A stretch of 64,000 nucleotides of DNA, from assembly GCF_027587025.1 (NCBI RefSeq), contig NZ_JAPPTI010000005.1, positions 186,001 through 250,000 on the forward strand, in the 5' to 3' direction. Position 1 is the first letter of the stretch. Every line of letters begins with the position of its first letter. The notes under the pieces are model-generated. The model did no database searches. It was given only the letters and a program-made list of their open reading frames with translations, and was not told where the DNA came from. A program made the translations under genes and the position numbers. This document shows positions 47,936-59,642 of the stretch, one piece after another. This DNA comes from Vibrio sp. LaRot3. GTDB taxonomy: Bacteria; Pseudomonadota; Gammaproteobacteria; Enterobacterales; Vibrionaceae.

Positions 47936-49300
47936 CTATTCGCTACCTGCAATTTGGTAACATGGCACGTAGGCTGTACCGCCCGGTAACTTCATACGAT
48001 CTTGCTCAACGAAGTCTTTGAGCAGTTTATCCATTTTCTTCATCAAGTCTGCATCGCCATCTAATTGGAACGGGCCTCTGCGCTCAATCTCTTTAATACC
48101 TTCTGCTTTGACGTTACCAGCCACAATGCCAGAGAAGGCTTGGCGTAATGCCGCTGCCAAGTTTTCTGGGCGTTGGTTTAGGTGTAAGTCTAGGCTTGCC
48201 ATATTTTCATGGGTTGGCTCAAACGGCAGTTGGAATTCTGGTTCAATTTTGAGTGACCAGTTAAAGCTGTACGCGTCACCGGTGTCTTTGCGTTGCTGAC
48301 GTACGTCTTCCATTTTACCTTTGATGATACGAGCCACTTCGGCAGGGTCATCAATGATAATTTGATAGTGTTTTTGAGCCGCTTCGCCCAGAGTATCGCC
48401 AATAAATTTATCGATGGAGCGGAAGTATGCTTCGCTCTCTTTCGGGCCGGTCAATACAATAGGTAGAGGCTGTTCAGCATTTTCTGGGTGCATCATAATG
48501 CCCAAAATGTAGAGTAGCTCTTCTGCCGTACCCGGGCCTCCTGGGAAGATCACAATGCCATGCGCCATGCGTACAAAGGCTTCTAGACGTTTTTCAATGT
48601 CTGGCATGATCACTAATTCATTGACGATTGGATTTGGTGGCTCAGCGGCGATGATGCTTGGCTCAGTCAGGCCAAGGTAGCGCTGCTCAGTATAACGCTG
48701 CTTAGCATGACCAATCGCAGCCCCTTTCATTGGGCCTTCCATTGCGCCCGGCCCACAACCGGTACAGATGTTGAGCTCACGTAGGCCAAGCTCATGGCCT
48801 ACCTCGCGGGTATATTGGTATTCAATTGGGTTAATGGAGTGACCGCCCCAACAAACGACAAGATTTGGGTCAATACCCGGAGTCAGCGCGCCAGCATTAC
48901 GTAAAATACCAAACACAAGGTTAGTAATATGGGTGGCATTAGTTAGGTTTAGGCGCTGGTTATCTGCCAAGTGCATATTGACGTAAACAATATCGCGCAG
49001 CACCGAGAATAAGTGCTCTTGAATGCCTTTGATTATTTGCCCGTCAACGAAAGCGTGTTCTGGCGGGTTGTTCAGCTCGAGTTTGATCCCGCGTTCACGA
49101 CGCATCACATTGACATCGAATGACTTATGCTTATCGAGCAGCTCTTTTGAGTTATCTGTGTGGCTACCAGAGTTAAGCACTGCCAAAGTACAGTTGCGGT
49201 AAAGTTGATACAGCTCGCTTGATGCGGTTTTTTTAAGACGCTCAACTTCGAGTTGAGAAAGCAGATCCATGCTGCCTGCAGGACTGATATGAGTGATCAT
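47936..49300 (-). CDS. ppnN: Nucleotide 5'-monophosphate nucleosidase PpnN
   Basis: A 454-residue LOG-domain enzyme that cleaves purine and pyrimidine monophosphates to base and ribose-5-phosphate and in E. coli responds to (p)ppGpp. The motif [17 protein letters not shown] is the LOG signature. The start [12 protein letters not shown] matches E. coli; AGGAGG lies 5 bp upstream, which excludes the TTG one codon earlier. Separated from xni by a terminator. Confidence 0.95.
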   Translation of the reverse strand: MITHISPAGSMDLLSQLEVERLKKTASSELYQLYRNCTLAVLNSGSHTDNSKELLDKHKSFDVNVMRRERGIKLELNNPPEHAFVDGQIIKGIQEHLFSVLRDIVYVNMHLADNQRLNLTNATHITNLVFGILRNAGALTPGIDPNLVVCWGGHSINPIEYQYTREVGHELGLRELNICTGCGPGAMEGPMKGAAIGHAKQRYTEQRYLGLTEPSIIAAEPPNPIVNELVIMPDIEKRLEAFVRMAHGIVIFPGGPGTAEELLYILGIMMHPENAEQPLPIVLTGPKESEAYFRSIDKFIGDTLGEAAQKHYQIIIDDPAEVARIIKGKMEDVRQQRKDTGDAYSFNWSLKIEPEFQLPFEPTHENMASLDLHLNQRPENLAAALRQAFSGIVAGNVKAEGIKEIERRGPFQLDGDADLMKKMDKLLKDFVEQDRMKLPGGTAYVPCYQIAGSE

Positions 49301-49445
49301 CAAGACCTCCTAGATTCCTGTTGCTCAATCAATACAAGTTACGAGCAACTTTAATGCGTTATTTTAGCTTAGCATTGTTTGTGTCATTTAACAGACTAAC
49401 TATCTGATATAACTAGATCTATCACGATTTATGTCTTAGTACGAT

Positions 49446-49480
49446 CAAAAAAGCCGCTCAGTTTTCACTAAGCGGCTTTC
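49446..49480 (-). terminator. Terminator of the diguanylate cyclase gene
   Basis: AAGCCGCT and AGCGGCTT form an 8-bp stem around an 11-nt loop. On the minus strand a T-run (TTTTTT) follows. It lies about 10 bp beyond the stop codon. Confidence 0.82.
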
Positions 49481-49489
49481 AAAAAATAC

Positions 49490-51055
49490 CTATTTCCAAA
49501 TCAGCTGGTTTGGCCCTACCTTCTTACCTTCTTTCAACATGGTTCGCAGGCGTTCCAATATCTCTTCTGGCGTATCAGAGTCTTTAAAGGTAACACTGGC
49601 AGCCGTAAGGGTAATTGAGAGGTGCTGGTCGCGGAACTTAAATGGCAGTTTCGCCACTTGAGTCTGCACCGCTTTGATCAGTTCATGACACTCAGGGTCT
49701 GCTCGCTCAGGTAAAAGAACAATAAACTCCTCTCCGCCAAAACGAGCTAGGGTGTCGTTCTCGCTAAGCTCGGCTTTAATGCTACGCGCGATAATTTTTA
49801 GTGCTTTATCACCTGCGGTATAACCAAAGCTGTCGTTAACATGTTTAAAGTTATCGATATCGAACTGGACTACGCGCAAGTTGTGTTGCGCTCGAATCCA
49901 ACGGCGGTATTCCAGCTCCATCTTTTCGCTGAACGCTGAGCGGTTCAAGACACGAGTCAGTGGATCTTGAAGTAAGCGCTCTGCTTGATCATCCAAGCGA
50001 CGGCGATACTCTTGAGTCGACTCAAACAGAGATTCTAACTGGGCTTGGTTGTAAGTCATGCGCTCAAGTAAGGCTTTCTCTCTTTGCTCGGCGTGGTTTA
50101 GACGCTCAGTTAAAGAGGAAAGTTGCTCTAACATTGGCGTGAGGTTTTGTTTTGCCTCTTCAATGCTATGAGAATGGTTGAGTGCGTTTTTAGTATCGTT
50201 AACGAGGGAATTGAGCTCAATACCATGTTCTTTACGTTGCTCAAAGTAGCTTAGGCTTTGGTCGGAAACTTGCGCAGAACTCTTAATAGACTTTGACAGT
50301 GACTCGTTAACTTGAGTCAAAAATTGTTGTGAGGTCTTTCGCTCGAAATGCGTACCTTGAATAACCAACTTAAGCACTTGGAGTGTATCTTCTAATAGTG
50401 CTTGGGTATTAACGCCGATGAGTAGCTTTGCTCTAATGTCGTTAAGTAACTCACCCGATTCACCATTGAAATCCAATTCAGTGATTAAGTTTTGCAGTTC
50501 TTCATTTAGCTTTTGTAGCAGCTCTTTATCGCTTTCATTGGTGAGCGATGAACCTTGTTGGTCTGAACTTGCCGTAAGGATTTTCAGCGAGCGTTGATAA
50601 ATAGCAAGCAGTTTGATGGCTTGCTCACTGGCTGGAATTTCTTGCGCGGCACAAAAGCTCAACAGATCGCGGAGATCACGCTTTACTTTCGAGGGGATTC
50701 CTACCACTCGAAGTAGCGTTTCACCAGCATGTTTGACTTGTGAATCAAGCTGTTGAGTTTTTTTATTCATTGCCAACGTGTGTTGTTTTAGTTGTTTTTC
50801 TAGTACCGCTAATTTAGGAATTAGCGCGCTAATGTCTTTCTGCTGCTCAATGGCTTGCTTCAACTCAATTAACCCAAGTTGAAGCTTTGGATCTTCACTT
50901 ATACACGCGTCGCTTAATGAATTTACAACGCGCTGTAATACCTGCTGCTCTCGTTTAAATTTGAAAGAGGTATCCCTTTGTGTCAATCGAACTTGTTCCA
51001 ATTGAGATTTCAGATTGTGAAGCTGAGACTGAATATCTTGTTCGAGAACGCCCAT
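49490..51055 (-). CDS. GGDEF diguanylate cyclase with long coiled-coil N-terminus
   Basis: A 521-residue protein lacking a signal peptide or membrane segment. Residues about 1-360 are helical with heptad stretches (for example LTERLNHAEQREKALLERM). The GGDEF domain starts near DPLTRVLNRSAF, and the active-site loop is GGEEF (440-444), an accepted functional form. The I-site RxxD five residues upstream is SEND, so the inhibitory product-binding Arg is missing. It probably makes cyclic di-GMP free of that feedback. It is on the same strand as a TPR gene 112 bp upstream whose GGDEF is degenerate. Confidence 0.85.
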   Translation of the reverse strand: MGVLEQDIQSQLHNLKSQLEQVRLTQRDTSFKFKREQQVLQRVVNSLSDACISEDPKLQLGLIELKQAIEQQKDISALIPKLAVLEKQLKQHTLAMNKKTQQLDSQVKHAGETLLRVVGIPSKVKRDLRDLLSFCAAQEIPASEQAIKLLAIYQRSLKILTASSDQQGSSLTNESDKELLQKLNEELQNLITELDFNGESGELLNDIRAKLLIGVNTQALLEDTLQVLKLVIQGTHFERKTSQQFLTQVNESLSKSIKSSAQVSDQSLSYFEQRKEHGIELNSLVNDTKNALNHSHSIEEAKQNLTPMLEQLSSLTERLNHAEQREKALLERMTYNQAQLESLFESTQEYRRRLDDQAERLLQDPLTRVLNRSAFSEKMELEYRRWIRAQHNLRVVQFDIDNFKHVNDSFGYTAGDKALKIIARSIKAELSENDTLARFGGEEFIVLLPERADPECHELIKAVQTQVAKLPFKFRDQHLSITLTAASVTFKDSDTPEEILERLRTMLKEGKKVGPNQLIWK

Positions 51056-51167
51056 GTAAATCTAAACTTTATTACCACTAGATCCTAAAGGATCCTATTA
51101 ATTGATTTATTGATAATATCAAATTAATTCAGCGAGTCACTGATCCTACTAAACTAATGATCAGCTT

Positions 51168-53438
51168 TTAGACATCTTTTAATAGTTTTTTGATGCTGTC
51201 CTCATTATTGTATGAAGAATGCACTTTTATTAGACCTTGGCTAATGGCGTGTTTACACGCTTTGCGTACATTGCCAGTCGCTAAGCTCGCCGCTGGCGCG
51301 TTATCAATCGCCTTTAAGTAGACCCACTGGCTGCTTGATTCTTTAAGGCTTAACGTACGTGCAGTACCTGTTGCCATCAACAAGATATCAAGCAATTGCT
51401 TGTCATTGAGAGCGGTATAGGCGCGGGGAAGGAATGGGTAGTCGACCATACCAACGCGAATCACTCGGTTGAGTTGTTGGCGTGGTTTGAAGTCTATAAT
51501 CCATTGTTGCAGTTTATCGACCAGCGCTTGAGGGTCGTTATCTCTGTTGCTGTTTGGCTCAATGTAAAGCAAGTTCGCATCAGAGAAGTGATAAACGCGT
51601 GCAGGGGATGTGATCTTCTCTTTTAGATATTCACCAAATTCTTTTTCGAGTTTTAAGCCTTCACTGTAACCATGCTGCATGTGCAGGTTGCGCAGGAAAG
51701 GCACATCAATCATCACAAAGCGAAGACGATCGTTGAGTGGTTCATGGATTAGTTCGCCGACATGCCATTTTTCAAATTGGCCATTAGTGGCCTCAAGTGA
51801 TGCGGGCAATTTGGCGTTCAACATGCGTAGATTACGCAAACCTGAACGAGAATGAGTAAACAAGTTCTGATTGAGATTATCTATTTCTTCATTTTGCACT
51901 TTCACGATATGGCCGCGGCGCAAACCAAAGATGAGCAGCACTAAGCAGGTAACAAACATCGCAAAGGCTATTTTTTGGAACTTGCGATATTCTGATTTAG
52001 TTTGCACCAACTCTTCTTTTTGCCCGACCAAATGCAAGGTTTGTTCAACAAATTCTTTTTGCTGACGGAACGCATCTTCGCTGATCAAATCCAGTTGCTG
52101 TTGCTCTATGTTCGATAGGGCGTTGTATTGGCGCAGATATTCGAGCGCCTTTTTGTACTCTTTTTTTAGCGTATAACCACGATGGATCAATTGATAAGCA
52201 CTTTTCTGAATGGAGATATCGTGCAGTTGATTGGCTATTTTCAAGGCTTGGTAAGAGCGATCCAACACTTCGTCTGCTTCACGTTGATGAGAAGCTAAAC
52301 CTGCCTCTAGTAAATAAGCGTAAGCTTGAAGTTTTGGTTCATCGACGTATTGCAGTAGGTCTTGTGCTTTATCGAGGTATTGTTCTGTCAAAGGAAAATT
52401 GACGAGCTTTAAGTAGGTCGCAGCCAGAGATATACGAATGTCGATCACGTTAGTGATGTTGTTTTGCATTCGCTCATGATCCATGGCGTTGAAGTAATGA
52501 ACCAAGGCTAGATTGTATTTACCTTGGTGGTAATAGATATCGCCCATCAGCTTTAAGATAGGTGGCAGCAACGGCGAGTTTTCATAGTTATCGTAAAAGT
52601 CGGCGGCTTGCGATAAGTGCTCGTTCGCTTTATCTAATACTCGACGGTTGTAAAACAACTCACCCAATAAGTGGTTGGTTTGTGCGAGCAGTGCGCCCGA
52701 GTCTTCTTCAATGGCTTTCCAATAGCTGATTAAAAACTCTGAAAGTGCTCGGTTGTATTTTTTATGCGCCAGTAAGTGCTTACCCACCGTGGTGTGGTAG
52801 GTAATAAAAGTGTGTGAAGATTTCTGTTTGTCGACGTAAGGCTTGAGTTCAGCGAACAGGTTATTTGCAATATCAAATTCACCTTCTTTCGAGGCGATTT
52901 CAGCCTTAAGCATCGACAGCTGGTAGCGTAGCCCTTTAGCGAGTTGCTCTGGGTTTTTAATGTTTTGGTATTGCTCGTCAACCTTATGCAGTTGCTCTCG
53001 CGCTTTGATGGCATTGCCGGTGTGCTTCCATTCCAAACGTATTTGATGTAACTGAACATCCAATCCTAAGTAAGGCAGCTGGTAGGCTTGGGTCAGCGCT
53101 CGAGCTTCGGCAAGGTGTTTTAATGCGAGTAAAGGGTTACCAAGGTTAAATTCAGCATCGGCAAGAATCTTTAACGCGTCAATTGTCGCACCCGGAGTTC
53201 GGGTGCGGTTGTCCGCTTCATCACGCGAAATGGATGAAGGGCTCTTTTCGGTTGTTTCAGTAAGTTTACGCTGGGCAAGGAAGTCCATTGCTAGGCGACG
53301 TGATTTCTTGGGCACGATGTCGACTAAGCTGTTGGCCTCGTTAAGGGTTGGCGAGGTATAGATTGCCGAAGCCCAAAGGTTTCCTGACAATACTAAAGCA
53401 AATAAGCAGAGCCAACGCTCCCAGCGCAGATTTCGCAT
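51168..53438 (-). CDS. TPR protein with transmembrane helix and degenerate GGDEF
   Basis: A 756-residue protein. A signal peptide (residues 1-24) leads into a periplasmic region of tetratricopeptide repeats (about 75-470; for example LKLMGDIYYHQGKYNLALVHYFNAM). A membrane helix (IAFAMFVTCLVLLIFGL, about 510-526) precedes a cytoplasmic GGDEF-like domain. Where RxGGDEF is expected it reads YHFSDANLLYIEP, so cyclase activity is unlikely. A sensor role controlling c-di-GMP output is inferred. It begins 14 bp after queF on the same strand. Confidence 0.8.
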   Translation of the reverse strand: MRNLRWERWLCLFALVLSGNLWASAIYTSPTLNEANSLVDIVPKKSRRLAMDFLAQRKLTETTEKSPSSISRDEADNRTRTPGATIDALKILADAEFNLGNPLLALKHLAEARALTQAYQLPYLGLDVQLHQIRLEWKHTGNAIKAREQLHKVDEQYQNIKNPEQLAKGLRYQLSMLKAEIASKEGEFDIANNLFAELKPYVDKQKSSHTFITYHTTVGKHLLAHKKYNRALSEFLISYWKAIEEDSGALLAQTNHLLGELFYNRRVLDKANEHLSQAADFYDNYENSPLLPPILKLMGDIYYHQGKYNLALVHYFNAMDHERMQNNITNVIDIRISLAATYLKLVNFPLTEQYLDKAQDLLQYVDEPKLQAYAYLLEAGLASHQREADEVLDRSYQALKIANQLHDISIQKSAYQLIHRGYTLKKEYKKALEYLRQYNALSNIEQQQLDLISEDAFRQQKEFVEQTLHLVGQKEELVQTKSEYRKFQKIAFAMFVTCLVLLIFGLRRGHIVKVQNEEIDNLNQNLFTHSRSGLRNLRMLNAKLPASLEATNGQFEKWHVGELIHEPLNDRLRFVMIDVPFLRNLHMQHGYSEGLKLEKEFGEYLKEKITSPARVYHFSDANLLYIEPNSNRDNDPQALVDKLQQWIIDFKPRQQLNRVIRVGMVDYPFLPRAYTALNDKQLLDILLMATGTARTLSLKESSSQWVYLKAIDNAPAASLATGNVRKACKHAISQGLIKVHSSYNNEDSIKKLLKDV

Positions 53439-53452
53439 CCTGATATTTTTCC

Positions 53453-54298
53453 TTACTGACGAGCCATGCGTTGATTGTGATTTGGTTGAGTAAACTCGGT
53501 TGAGCGGAATGGATTAATGTCTAAGCCACCGCGGCGAGTATAACGAGCGTAAACCGTCAACTTCTCAGGCTGACAGTATTTCATAATATCGGTAAAAATG
53601 CGCTCTACACATTGCTCATGAAACTCGTTGTGTTCACGGAATGACACAATGTAGCGTAGCAAGGCTTCACGATCGATTTGTTTACCACGGTATTGAATCT
53701 CTACGCTACCCCAGTCAGGTTGATTGGTGATCAGGCAGTTTGATTTCAGTAGATGGCTATGGAGCGCTTCTTCTACCTCGTTATCTAATGTGGCATTTTG
53801 CAGTAGAGTGTCATCGAAATCATAGCTAGTAATTTCAATATCTTGCTCATCAATGCAATCCCCTTGCATGGTCACAACCAGCGTATCGGTGTAATCCGTT
53901 ACTGGGCGGATGGTGACTTCTACTTGTTCGCCAGCGCATTGAGATAGGTCTTTGGTCAGTGAGTTTTCTACTTCTTCCCAGCTTGCAAAGCGTGTTTGGT
54001 TGTAGCTGTTTAAATATAGCTTGAATGACTTAGATTCAATTAGGTTTGCACTGGTTGCCGGGATAGACACTTCACCTACCGCGACTTGCGGTAAGCCTTT
54101 ATCGTTTAGCCAAGACAGTTCGTACATTGTCCATACATCACAGCCTTGAAATGGCAGCGAATCACCTAGGTTTAGGTCGTCACGATTTAAGCTGCGCGGC
54201 ACTGGTTGAAGTAGGCTTGGGTCGTATTGGTTCGAGTATTCCGTTTTTTGACCAAGCGTCAGGCCGGCCAATTCTGTTGCGTCAGAATATTTGCTCAT
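53453..54298 (-). CDS. queF: NADPH-dependent 7-cyano-7-deazaguanine reductase QueF
   Basis: A 281-residue tunnelling-fold enzyme that reduces preQ0 to preQ1 for tRNA queuosine. The catalytic Cys188 and Asp195 lie in [13 protein letters not shown], and [17 protein letters not shown] is the QueF signature (Glu88-Ser-Lys-Ser). Length equals E. coli QueF (282). It is divergent from syd across 118 bp, the arrangement of E. coli. Confidence 0.97.
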   Translation of the reverse strand: MSKYSDATELAGLTLGQKTEYSNQYDPSLLQPVPRSLNRDDLNLGDSLPFQGCDVWTMYELSWLNDKGLPQVAVGEVSIPATSANLIESKSFKLYLNSYNQTRFASWEEVENSLTKDLSQCAGEQVEVTIRPVTDYTDTLVVTMQGDCIDEQDIEITSYDFDDTLLQNATLDNEVEEALHSHLLKSNCLITNQPDWGSVEIQYRGKQIDREALLRYIVSFREHNEFHEQCVERIFTDIMKYCQPEKLTVYARYTRRGGLDINPFRSTEFTQPNHNQRMARQ

Positions 54299-54416
54299 TT
54301 TTTATCGTGATTTGGATTAGAATACCGAGAATTTTACGCAATCTCGCCCTGAGTGTCATTACTCATGGTCAATCTGATTGAGCGAATGTCCTGAATTACA
54401 ACGATTGGAGAATCGA

Positions 54417-54962
54417 ATGGCTGACCATGTCCAGCAAGCGCTGACTGTTTTTAGTGAAAAGTACCAACAAGCTTATCAAGCCGCTCATGGCACTCTGCCT
54501 TTAAGTGAAGAGCTTGCCGACCTTGTGTCACCTTGTGTTGAACAAAAGCGTTCTGACGGTGTGGAATGGAAAGCCGTAGCGAGAGAGCAGCAAGCTGACT
54601 TCGCTAATGTTGAACAGGGCATTGAACTGACGTTACACGATGACATCAAAGCTTTCTATGGTTCTCAATACAGCGCAGACATGAGTGCGACTTGGAATGG
54701 CAATGAACTTGATTTGCTGCAAGTGTGGAGTGACGAGGATTTTGTTCGCCTACAAGAGAACATTCTGGGTCACCTAGTGACTCAGCGCCGCTTAAAACTC
54801 AAGCCAACAGTTTTTATTGGTGCGACGGATGCCGAGCTCGATGTTATCTCTATTTGCAATATTACTGGCAATGTTGTGCTTGAGCGCTTAGGTACAGACA
54901 AGCGTGATGTGCTGGCTGAGAATATTGCTGAGTTTCTTACCAACCTAGAACCAGTGGTGTAA
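54417..54962 (+). CDS. syd: SecY-interacting protein Syd
   Basis: A 181-residue protein starting [12 protein letters not shown], preceded by TTGGAG at a normal distance; the frame opens 13 codons earlier but this start gives the E. coli length exactly (181). The acidic character ([20 protein letters not shown]) fits binding to the basic SecY cytoplasmic face, where Syd monitors translocon integrity. It is 2 bp from the next gene. Confidence 0.93.
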   Translation: MADHVQQALTVFSEKYQQAYQAAHGTLPLSEELADLVSPCVEQKRSDGVEWKAVAREQQADFANVEQGIELTLHDDIKAFYGSQYSADMSATWNGNELDLLQVWSDEDFVRLQENILGHLVTQRRLKLKPTVFIGATDAELDVISICNITGNVVLERLGTDKRDVLAENIAEFLTNLEPVV

Positions 54963-54964
54963 TT

Positions 54965-55741
54965 GTGTACGTTGTTGAATTGCAGTTTGAATGTTTTGAT
55001 AACACCACAGTGTCAGCTGTTGATAAGGCCATCAATGGTTTAATGGATGCGCTGCGTTATAACGGACAAGTGCTTGGACGTGAGTTCCCTATCATCATGG
55101 GAGATGGCGAGTTTTATGTGCGCGCTGTGTGCCCAGAGCAAGATAGTTTACACCCCAATTACCATTCTGATTTTGTCAAAGTCTGCTTGAACCGTTTAGC
55201 TGATGCCTCATTGCTTGCACCGAAAGTGCGCTTACTTGGTCGTGATTTAAACTCGGAGCAAGCCGCGGAAGAAGAGCAACCAAGTTGGCAAGTGCTTTAC
55301 ACAACTTACGTGCATACCTGTTCACCTCTGCGCAGTGGTGAATCGTTATTGCCGATTCCGCTGTATCGCAATCCGCCAACGCTTAATGGCGATCATAAAG
55401 CGGTAGTAAAATGGCAAACAGAATGGCAAGCGTGTGATGAGATTCAGATGGCGGGTGGCTGCCGAGCTGAGCACGCAGCGCTGCATGAGATCTGTGATGC
55501 CGACAGTGTGTTGTTCCGCCGTGGTTGGGACTTACGTGGCCGCATTGAATACATTACTAAAATTCCGACCTATTACTATCAATATCGAGTTGGCGGTAAG
55601 AGCTTAGCAGACGAGAAAGCAAGGCCTTGCCCTAAATGTGGCGGTGAGTGGTTGTTGGACGAACCGCTTCATGACATCTTCCACTTTAAGTGCGATGAGT
55701 GCCGAATTGTCTCAAACTTATCTTGGGATCATATTAAGTAA
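54965..55741 (+). CDS. DUF2310 zinc-ribbon protein
   Basis: A 258-residue soluble protein with GTG start directly after syd. The C-terminus carries two CxxC pairs (CPKCGGEW and FKCDECRIVSN), a zinc ribbon. The rest has HTCSPLRSGESLLPIPLYR and GCRAEHAALHEICDADS, fitting the DUF2310 family. Function is unknown; coupling to syd suggests they are expressed together. It ends at a terminator shared with the DUF2897 gene. Confidence 0.82.
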   Translation: MYVVELQFECFDNTTVSAVDKAINGLMDALRYNGQVLGREFPIIMGDGEFYVRAVCPEQDSLHPNYHSDFVKVCLNRLADASLLAPKVRLLGRDLNSEQAAEEEQPSWQVLYTTYVHTCSPLRSGESLLPIPLYRNPPTLNGDHKAVVKWQTEWQACDEIQMAGGCRAEHAALHEICDADSVLFRRGWDLRGRIEYITKIPTYYYQYRVGGKSLADEKARPCPKCGGEWLLDEPLHDIFHFKCDECRIVSNLSWDHIK

Positions 55742-55770
55742 CGAATGACTCGTTTACTTAAGGCCAAATG

Positions 55771-55804
55771 ACAAAGACCCGCAGTTAATTGCGGGTCTTT
55801 TTGA
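55771..55804. terminator. Shared terminator, DUF2310 / DUF2897 genes
   Basis: AAAGACCCGCA, GTTAAT, TGCGGGTCTTTTT: strong stem with A/T-runs, between convergent genes. Confidence 0.88.
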
Positions 55805-55830
55805 TTTAGTACATGGTTAAAGTTGACCTG

Positions 55831-55994
55831 TTATGAGGTTTTGTCATCGGGTTGGTCATCTTCAGTTGTTGGTGGTTTTTTCTTTTGCATCTGACCAAAT
55901 TTCATATTGGCAGTGTATTTGAGCACCATGATATTACCAACGATCACGCTCACCACTATGATGATGATAACCCAAGGGTTCATGAGTAAGTCCA

Positions 55995-55998
<4 letters not shown>
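55831..55998 (-). CDS. DUF2897 small membrane protein
   Basis: A 55-residue protein, MMDLLMNPWVIIIIVVSVIV at its start, with one membrane helix (about 8-27) and a charged C-terminal tail (KKKPPTTEDDQPDD). It fits the DUF2897 family. Its ATG overlaps the TGA of the M15 peptidase gene (ATGA), so it is translationally coupled; the second Met is an alternative start. Function is unknown. Confidence 0.82.
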
Positions 55999-57889
<1,891 letters not shown>

Positions 57890-57895
57890 TTATTG

Positions 57896-58243
57896 CTACG
57901 CAAAAATAGCGGCGTATTGATCCGCTTTAAATCCAATGTGGTATTGGCCATCGACCAAGAGAATTGGGCGTTTGATCATCGCTGGTTGCTCAACCAATAG
58001 CTCGATAGCGGTCTCTTGGTTTAAGCCATCTTTTTGTTCTTGGCTGAGCTGACGGTAAGTTGTCCCACGCTTGTTAAGAACCAGTTCCCAACCTAGCGCT
58101 TCGCAAAACTCACTCACCATCGCGTTATCAATACCTTGCTTACGGTAATCGTAAAACTCAAATTCCACACCTTCTGCTTCAAGCCATTTTTTAGCTTTCT
58201 TGATGGTGTCGCAATTTGGAATGCCATACATAGTGACTTTCAT
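57896..58243 (-). CDS. yffB: ArsC/Spx-family protein YffB
   Basis: A 115-residue thioredoxin-fold protein of the ArsC family. It has YGIPNCDTIKKAKKWL with a single active-site-type Cys (Cys11), then RKQGI and IKRPILLVDG, the glutathione-linked reductase pattern. It lacks the arsenate-reductase arginine set, so arsenate reduction is unlikely. It precedes dapE by 84 bp on the same strand and is probably the operon's first gene. Confidence 0.9.
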   Translation of the reverse strand: MKVTMYGIPNCDTIKKAKKWLEAEGVEFEFYDYRKQGIDNAMVSEFCEALGWELVLNKRGTTYRQLSQEQKDGLNQETAIELLVEQPAMIKRPILLVDGQYHIGFKADQYAAIFA

Positions 58244-58618
58244 AGTTATCCTTCGAAGTGACTTTTTTGTTATTTCTGAATCCTATCAGGAAGTTGAACA
58301 TGAGACAAAAAGTGTGACGCGTGCAGGTTTCATTTCATTGGTAAATGAACACAGCAACTTATCTTTCGGCCTCTTTTTATTGATGTGAAGTGCGATAAAA
58401 TAGTAGATAATGACCAGTTGGAATGCCATACTGTTAATGTGCGTTGGACGTACCAATTAGCGAGTCTGGCAGAAGGTATTGCGATGACTAAAGTAAAGGC
58501 AGGTTTTGGGATAGAACCATGTAGCAAGTCACTATTTAGGCACTTGGCGTTGCCTTGGTACTGATTTAATAATTGGCTTGCTATTGCCTTTGGGTTTATT
58601 GCGATCATTGAGAAAAAC
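58244..58618. other. Intergenic stretch before the unknown operon
   Basis: No supported gene. A plus-strand frame of about 59 codons (GTG near 58384 to a TGA at 58563) reads VKCDKIVDNDQLECHTVNVR and onward, but has no ribosome site and no family match I can name. It may be a gene remnant. The promoter of the 58619 gene must lie here, and that of yffB at its left edge. Confidence 0.45.
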
Positions 58619-59626
58619 ATGAAATTACATTTGTCTTTGGCAGGCTTATTACTGCTAAGTTCGGGCGTCGCACTAGCGAATCAAGATAGTTTACCTAACA
58701 ACCCTAATAAGTTGACCTACGAATCTCCTCAAGTTTGTGTAGAGCTTGGATCGCCTAAAAGCGGTTTTATTAAGAACTTCATTTCTGACGCTGAAAGAGC
58801 ATTGCGAGTCGCGAAAGATCAAAAGCGCCCTTATAAAAGTAAAGTGACTTACATTGCTAATACGCTAAAAATAAAACAAAAGTTGCTTTGGTCAAAAAGT
58901 GGTGTGAAGCAAGCCCAACAAGAACTTCGCGCAAAGACACAAGAGATCATTGCGAAGAAAGAGCAAGACTTAAAGGTGAAGGCTTTAAACCCAGCTAACC
59001 AAGATTATAAGCAAAGAAATGCTTGCGGTGGTTACTATAGCCGCGTTAAAGAGCGAGTGATGTACCACAATGTGGTTGAAGATATTTACGCAGTGATGCT
59101 TCCACAAGCTATTGAGCAAGAAAAGCTTGCAAAGCAGCAGAGAGCAAAAGCTCAGGCTGAAGAAAAGGCAAAAGCGGAGAAGGCAGCCAAAGAGCAAGCT
59201 CTTCGTGAAGAAAAGCGCCAAGAACAGCAAAAAGCAAAGCAACAGAAACAGGCCTTACAACAAGAGAAAACAGCTTTAGTGAGAGAGTTTAATGCTCACA
59301 AGCCTAATAAAATACTGGTAACAGTCATTCGTAAAGATGGCAATGGAAACATAGAAGCGTATGCCTCTGAGCATGGTTCGTTTATTTTGCTTGACCCAAA
59401 AGGGCAAGTTAAATCAGCAGGTGCAATTTGGTTAGAGCTTGCAAAGAACTCACTGACGTTTAGTCGCAAAGATGTCAACGGTTTTACGCAAACCATCGAG
59501 TCTTACACCATTACAGACAAAGGCTCAAAAGCATTTACTCAATGGTCCAAGTCGGCAGAAGCAAAAAGTCTTTTAGAAGACATAGCTGCACTCGACGCAA
59601 AGATAGCTCAATTGACTCAGAAATAA
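58619..59626 (+). CDS. Secreted coiled-coil protein of unknown function
   Basis: A 335-residue protein I do not recognise. A signal peptide (MKLHLSLAGLLLLSSGVALA) suggests export to the periplasm. Residues about 25-160 form a helical domain with two Cys (in QVCVELG and RNACGGYY). Residues about 165-235 are a Lys/Ala/Gln/Glu-rich coiled coil, and the C-terminal 100 residues look beta-rich (KILVTVIRKDGNGNIEAY). The two Cys could form a disulfide. It is followed 16 bp later by the next unknown gene, so the two are probably co-transcribed. Confidence 0.75.
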   Translation: MKLHLSLAGLLLLSSGVALANQDSLPNNPNKLTYESPQVCVELGSPKSGFIKNFISDAERALRVAKDQKRPYKSKVTYIANTLKIKQKLLWSKSGVKQAQQELRAKTQEIIAKKEQDLKVKALNPANQDYKQRNACGGYYSRVKERVMYHNVVEDIYAVMLPQAIEQEKLAKQQRAKAQAEEKAKAEKAAKEQALREEKRQEQQKAKQQKQALQQEKTALVREFNAHKPNKILVTVIRKDGNGNIEAYASEHGSFILLDPKGQVKSAGAIWLELAKNSLTFSRKDVNGFTQTIESYTITDKGSKAFTQWSKSAEAKSLLEDIAALDAKIAQLTQK

Positions 59627-59642
59627 TCTCAGGTTTATAGCA

